From Chelativorans intermedius (lineage in GTDB: Bacteria; Pseudomonadota; Alphaproteobacteria; Rhizobiales; Rhizobiaceae), in NCBI RefSeq assembly GCF_025398255.1, contig NZ_JAODNW010000003.1, forward strand, positions 1-64,000: a DNA stretch of 64,000 nucleotides, read 5' to 3'. Positions 60,600-64,000 of this stretch are shown here, one piece after another. Under the pieces are notes generated by a model. That model did no database searches, was not told the DNA's origin, and saw nothing but the letters and a program-made list of their open reading frames with translations. The number at the start of each line of letters is the position of its first letter. Positions within the stretch are counted from its first letter, which is position 1. Position numbers and translations under genes: made by a program.

Positions 60600-60751
60600 C
60601 AGCCCCTCCTGCCAGAACAGAAAATATCTTTTCACATTTGTCGTAGCGGTCAAGATTAATTCTGAAAATTTTGCTACAGACCAATCGGAAGAGTCTCGAT
60701 CCTTTGGAGATGTTCGTCGGGCGGCGCGGAGCGGGGGAGGTTTTTGGGGAC

Positions 60752-61627
60752 ATGGATGCATCGAACGGGAAGACGGTGGCAGAGCGTCTGCGGGGCGCCT
60801 TCGAGACTCTCACGCGCGCCGAGCGGCAGCTCGCCAACGCGCTTCTCGACAACTATCCCCTGCTCGGGCTGGAGAGTATTACGGCGGTGGCGGACTCGGC
60901 CGGCGTATCCACCCCCACCGTGGTGCGCATGGCCAAGAAGCTGGGCTTCGGCGGCTTTCCCGAAATGCAGGCGGCCCTCCGGGCAGAGCTGCAGGCCACC
61001 ATCTCCAATCCCATAGCCAAGCACGACCAGTGGGCCGAAAGCCCGCTTGAGGGCCATCTGCTCAGCCGCTTCGCCGACGCGGTGACGGAGAACATCCGCC
61101 AGACTCTCAACCAGCTCGACAAGCGCACCTTCGATGCCGTGGCGGACCTGCTGGCCGATGAAGGGCGCAACGTCCACGTGGTGGGCGGGCGCATCACCCG
61201 CTCCATGGCCGATCACTTCTTCACCCACATGCAGGTGATCCGCCCGGGCGTGACGCAGATCGCCTCGAACTCCAATTCCTGGCCGCACTACGTGCTCAAC
61301 ATGCGCGCCGGCGACATTCTGGTGGCCTTCGACATTCGCCGCTACGAGCACGACATATTGCGGCTGGCCGAGATGGCGCGGGCGCGCGACGTCACCGTCG
61401 TCCTGTTCACCGACCAGTGGGGCTCGCCCGCCGCCCGCCATGCCGCCCACCGTTTCCACGCCCGCATCCAGGTGCCCTCGGCCTGGGATTCGACGGCGGT
61501 CATCCTGTTCATCGCCGAGGCGCTGATCGCCGCCATCGAGACGCGCACCTGGGAGACGACGCGGGCGCGCATGAACGAGCTCGAAGAGCTGTTCGACAAG
61601 ACACGGCTGTTCCGCAAGTTCGTGTGA
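60752..61627 (+). CDS. RpiR/MurR family regulator with SIS domain
   Basis: A 291-residue regulator. The RpiR helix-turn-helix is ESITAVADSAGVSTPTVVRMAKKLGF, and the SIS domain contains VHVVGGRITRSMADHFF and DILVAFDIRRYEHDILRLAEMA. The SIS ligand loop differs from sugar-type RpiR proteins, matching a subgroup associated with amine and amino-acid operons. It is divergent from the NFGase-led operon across 152 bp of unusually AT-rich sequence, the likely operator zone. An ATG 14 codons upstream is a possible start. Confidence 0.88.
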   Translation: MDASNGKTVAERLRGAFETLTRAERQLANALLDNYPLLGLESITAVADSAGVSTPTVVRMAKKLGFGGFPEMQAALRAELQATISNPIAKHDQWAESPLEGHLLSRFADAVTENIRQTLNQLDKRTFDAVADLLADEGRNVHVVGGRITRSMADHFFTHMQVIRPGVTQIASNSNSWPHYVLNMRAGDILVAFDIRRYEHDILRLAEMARARDVTVVLFTDQWGSPAARHAAHRFHARIQVPSAWDSTAVILFIAEALIAAIETRTWETTRARMNELEELFDKTRLFRKFV

Positions 61628-61695
61628 CGGCAGCCACGGCGCCGTGCTCCGATCGGTCGCAGTGACTTCGCGTCCGGCACGTGCGAAGGGGAGGC

Positions 61696-62103
61696 ATGAG
61701 CACCATGCGGCGCATTCTGGGCGATCGGCTGAGCGGCGGGATTTTCGCCGCTCTCGTGGCCTATGTGCTCGCCGTCCAGGGGCTTTTGTCCGCCTTCGCA
61801 CAGGGGGCGCTCGCAGCGCCGCGCCCGGATACGGGCTTTGTCATCTGCTCGCTGGCGGGGGGTGTGTCGGCCAGGCCGGACCGCTCGCACCTGCCGCTGG
61901 AGCGCGCGGCCCATCACTGCTGTGCGGCGTTGTGCCATGCCGCCGCCGCCCACAGCCCCGCGCTGCCCGCCGCCGATGCCGCGCCTGCCTTCCTTTCGCG
62001 CGAGGGCGGGAAGCCGCAAGCCTTCTCCCCGCATGTGCCTCTACTTCCCGCCGCTCTCGGGCTGGCGGCCGAGGCCCGCGCCCCGCCTTTCCTCTCCGCG
62101 TGA
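61696..62103 (+). CDS. DUF2946-like protein, possibly copper-linked
   Basis: A 135-residue protein with an N-terminal hydrophobic segment (ALVAYVLAVQGLLSAFAQG, about 20-38) and a Cys/His cluster (AAHHCCAALCHAAAA, near 75-88). This layout resembles the small DUF2946 proteins found in copper homeostasis loci. It precedes a PCuAC copper chaperone and an SCO protein on the same strand. The cluster may bind a metal; there is no direct proof. The C-terminus is low-complexity. Confidence 0.65.
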   Translation: MSTMRRILGDRLSGGIFAALVAYVLAVQGLLSAFAQGALAAPRPDTGFVICSLAGGVSARPDRSHLPLERAAHHCCAALCHAAAAHSPALPAADAAPAFLSREGGKPQAFSPHVPLLPAALGLAAEARAPPFLSA

Positions 62104-62163
62104 CCTGGACCGCGAGGGGGTGCACCGCGCATCCCCCGTTTCGGCATATCTGGAGAGACGACA

Positions 62164-62649
62164 ATGCGATTTTTCCCAATTCTTCTTGCAGCATCGCTGC
62201 TGCTTGCCGCTCCCGCTTCGGCACATGACTATCAGGCGGGCGAACTTCACATCATCCACCCCTGGGCGCGTGCCACGCCGCCCGGCGCGCCAGCGGGTGG
62301 CGGCTTCGTCACCATCGTCAACAATGGCGGCGCTGACGACCGGCTCCTCGGCGTGGCCTCGCCGATCGCCGGGCGTGCCGAGCTGCACAGCATGGAAGTG
62401 ACCGACGGCATCATGAAGATGCGGCCGGTACCGGACGGCATTTCCATTCCCGCCGGCCAGACGGTGGCGCTCGAACCCGGTGGCTATCACATCATGTTTC
62501 TCGATCTCACCGGCCCCATCGAGGAGGGCGCGCGCGTGCCGCTCACCCTGACCTTCGAGAAGGCGGGGGCCGTGGAGGTGGAGATGGCCGTCGCCCCGCC
62601 AGGCGCGCCGGCCTCCGCCGCCGGTCACGACCATGGGGAGGCCCGGTGA
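62164..62649 (+). CDS. Periplasmic copper chaperone PCu(A)C
   Basis: A 161-residue protein with a Sec signal ending near residue 20 (APASAHDYQ). The copper motif is present as HSMEVTDGIMKM followed by GGYHIMFLDL, the H(M)x10Mx21HxM pattern. A His-rich tail (GHDHGEAR) may add a Cu(II) site. PCuAC loads copper onto haem-copper oxidases together with SCO proteins; the SCO gene follows with a one-base overlap. Confidence 0.92.
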   Translation: MRFFPILLAASLLLAAPASAHDYQAGELHIIHPWARATPPGAPAGGGFVTIVNNGGADDRLLGVASPIAGRAELHSMEVTDGIMKMRPVPDGISIPAGQTVALEPGGYHIMFLDLTGPIEEGARVPLTLTFEKAGAVEVEMAVAPPGAPASAAGHDHGEAR

Positions 62650-63263
62650 TGCGCCCGCGCATTGTCGCCCTGGTCGCCGGCGGGGCGTTCGCACTTGCTG
62701 CCACGCTCACCGCCTTCACCATGCTGGTGGGCTCCTGGGCGCCGCAGAACGGCGTTCGCACAACGGGGGTCGCCGCCGTTGGCGGCCCCTTCACCCTGAC
62801 CGACGAGACGGGCCGGCAGGTCACCGAGGCGGAGCTTCTTGGCCGGCCGAGCGTCATCTTCTTCGGCTTCACCTATTGCCCCGACGTCTGTCCGACCACG
62901 CTCTACGAAATGTCGAACCTCATGGAGCGGTTGGGGCCGAAGGCCGACCGGATGAACTGGGTGTTCGTTTCCGTGGATTGGGAGCGCGACGGGCCCGAAG
63001 AGATGCGGGCCTATCTGCAGGCATTCGACGAGCGCATCCGGGGCTTCACCGGCACGAAGGAGCAGATCGACGCGATCACCAGCGCCTACAAGGTGTTCTA
63101 TGAGCGTGTTCCCACCGGCGAGGGCGAAGGCGATTACACCATCAACCACACCGCCTCGGTGTTTCTGATGGATGGAAAGGGTGGCTTCGTCGGCACGCTC
63201 GGCTATGGCGAGGATGCCGACACGATGCTCGCCAAGCTGGAGCGCCTTGCCGCGGGCGGCTGA
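62649..63263 (+). CDS. SCO1/SenC/PrrC family copper/thiol protein
   Basis: A 204-residue membrane-anchored thioredoxin-fold protein. The single helix is at about 6-28. The copper site is C77 and C81 (FTYCPDVCPTT) with H167 (INHTAS), all intact. SCO proteins deliver copper or reduce cysteines at the CuA site and also aid cbb3 assembly in some bacteria. The ATG at 62649 shares one base with the PCuAC stop (TGATG); a GTG at 62646 is possible. Confidence 0.92.
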   Translation: MRPRIVALVAGGAFALAATLTAFTMLVGSWAPQNGVRTTGVAAVGGPFTLTDETGRQVTEAELLGRPSVIFFGFTYCPDVCPTTLYEMSNLMERLGPKADRMNWVFVSVDWERDGPEEMRAYLQAFDERIRGFTGTKEQIDAITSAYKVFYERVPTGEGEGDYTINHTASVFLMDGKGGFVGTLGYGEDADTMLAKLERLAAGG

Positions 63264-63269
63264 ACCGTG

Positions 63270-63299
63270 CCCGGTGCCGTGGGCGCCTACGGCGCCGGG
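63270..63299. terminator. Hairpin between convergent SCO and dehydrogenase genes
   Basis: CCCGGTGCCGT (63270-63280) and ACGGCGCCGGG (63289-63299) form an 11-bp stem with one G-U pair and an 8-base loop. It overlaps the end of the minus-strand gene and may serve both strands; there is no U run. Confidence 0.5.
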
Positions 63300-64000
63300 T
63301 TGCGCTTGTTGAGGTCCAGAAGCTCCAGATAGATGCCGGAGTGATCCTTCTCGGCGCCGCCCAGTTCCTCGACGAAGCGGCGGAAGCGGGCGCGCATCTG
63401 CTCGCTGAGCGGCAGGGTGAGGCCGGCGCGCGCCGCCTCCTCCAGCGCGTTGTCGAGGTCCTTGAGCTGCAGCCGCGAGGGGCCGCCGGGCGCGAAGTTG
63501 CCCGTGGTCATGCGCTCGCCGTGCTGCTGCAGGATGACCGAATCGGCAAAGCCGCCCTTCAGCGCATGGCGCACGGCAGCAGGGTCGGCGCCGCCCGCTT
63601 CCAGAAGCAGCATGGCCTCGGCCACCGCGCCTATGGTGACGGCGACGATGGCCTGATTGGCGAGCTTGGCAAGCTGGCCTGTCCCCGCCGGACCCACGCG
63701 CGCCGGCCGCCCCATGGCCTCCAGCACCGGACGGGCCGTCTCGAAGACGGCCTCCTCGCCGCCGGCCATGATGGCCAGGGTGGCGGCCTCCGCCCCTTTC
63801 GTGCCCCCGGAGACCGGCGCGTCCAGATGGCCGATCCCCAGTGCCTTGAGGCGGGTGGCATGGTCGCGGGCCTCGGCGGGGCGGATGGAGCTCATGTCGA
63901 TGAGCGTCGCCTGCCTGCCCATCGCCTCGGCGACGCCGCCTTCGAAAAGCACGGCGCCCACGGCGGCGCCGTCCGAAAGCATGGTGATGACGAACGCCGC
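63287..64000 (-). CDS. NAD(P)-dependent beta-hydroxyacid dehydrogenase (3-hydroxyisobutyrate dehydrogenase-like), 5' end outside window
   Basis: The visible part covers about 238 residues of a beta-hydroxyacid dehydrogenase. The substrate-binding LDAPVSGGTKGAEAATLAIMAGG and the catalytic lysine in GTGQLAKLANQAIV are intact, and the C-terminal helical domain is complete (HGERMTTGNFAPGGPSRLQLKDL). The N-terminal Rossmann motif lies beyond the right edge. It reads toward the SCO gene. Substrate could be 3-hydroxyisobutyrate, tartronate semialdehyde or a related acid. Confidence 0.85.
   Translation of the reverse strand, partial: AAFVITMLSDGAAVGAVLFEGGVAEAMGRQATLIDMSSIRPAEARDHATRLKALGIGHLDAPVSGGTKGAEAATLAIMAGGEEAVFETARPVLEAMGRPARVGPAGTGQLAKLANQAIVAVTIGAVAEAMLLLEAGGADPAAVRHALKGGFADSVILQQHGERMTTGNFAPGGPSRLQLKDLDNALEEAARAGLTLPLSEQMRARFRRFVEELGGAEKDHSGIYLELLDLNKRNPAP

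Noticed and set aside
60600-60751. Operator for the divergent RpiR regulator in the AT-rich intergenic region
   Set aside because: GTCGTAGC and GCTACAGAC halves are suggestive, but the symmetry is too poor and widely spaced to call a site.

Overview
The window is GC-rich (roughly two-thirds G+C by eye), densely coding DNA from an alphaproteobacterium. FixNOQP/FixI/FixS-type cbb3 oxidase genes, NnrS, pseudoazurin, a copper nitrite reductase, an ExoP/GumC-like exopolysaccharide locus, clustered Hsp20 genes and many TRAP/ABC uptake and catabolic genes point to the Hyphomicrobiales (Rhizobiales), plausibly a Phyllobacteriaceae-like soil or water organism. Species cannot be fixed by reading alone. 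I found no tRNA, rRNA, insertion sequence or CRISPR array.

Layout. 1-5059: an amine-oxidase-like flavoprotein cut by the left edge, a TetR/GyrI-like/GNAT operon, a divergent epoxide-hydrolase-like gene and an SDR. 5319-17252: a low-oxygen and NO module. One minus-strand transcription unit runs truncated haemoglobin - NsrR-like repressor - ccoNOQP - 65-residue membrane protein - DUF2189 protein - ccoI - ccoS. Beside it lie a DUF1858 gene, a CRP/FNR regulator, pseudoazurin, nnrS and nirK, with three FNR/NnrR-type boxes and one 29-bp palindrome in the promoters. 17440-20502: a decayed sugar-uptake locus whose amidohydrolase, permease and ATPase survive only as stubs, beside intact ridA, SDR and rpiR-type genes. 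20655-22788: a SAF-domain oxidoreductase and proC. 22848-31445: exopolysaccharide genes. 31569-37905: folD, three Hsp20 genes with a clear intrinsic terminator, ftsH behind a sigma32-like promoter, and thiI with a rhodanese domain.

38167-52582 is the most interesting region. A 15-gene, almost gapless minus-strand operon encodes a small recombinase-like HTH protein, a NitT/TauT-type ABC importer, a Rieske oxygenase, two SDRs, an alpha/beta hydrolase, an extradiol-type VOC dioxygenase, a ThDP enzyme, an aspartate-dehydrogenase-like protein, an aldehyde dehydrogenase, an adrenodoxin-reductase-like flavoprotein, a flavodoxin and a pentapeptide-repeat protein. An IclR regulator sits convergently at the far end. 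The IclR promoter and the operon promoter, about 14.5 kb apart, share a direct repeat GTTCAWAWWA with the same 19-bp period, so one regulator probably controls itself and the operon. The gene set predicts uptake and ring cleavage of an unidentified, probably aromatic, compound.

52821-60599 is a second catabolic operon: N-formylglutamate-amidohydrolase-like enzyme, TRAP transporter, PuuA/IpuC-like gamma-glutamyl ligase, aldehyde dehydrogenase and Fe-alcohol dehydrogenase, with a divergent RpiR regulator. I read it as a candidate gamma-glutamylation route for an amino alcohol or amine. 61696-63263 carries a copper-delivery set (DUF2946-like, PCuAC, SCO) that could serve respiratory oxidases. 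A 3-hydroxyisobutyrate-dehydrogenase-like gene is cut by the right edge.
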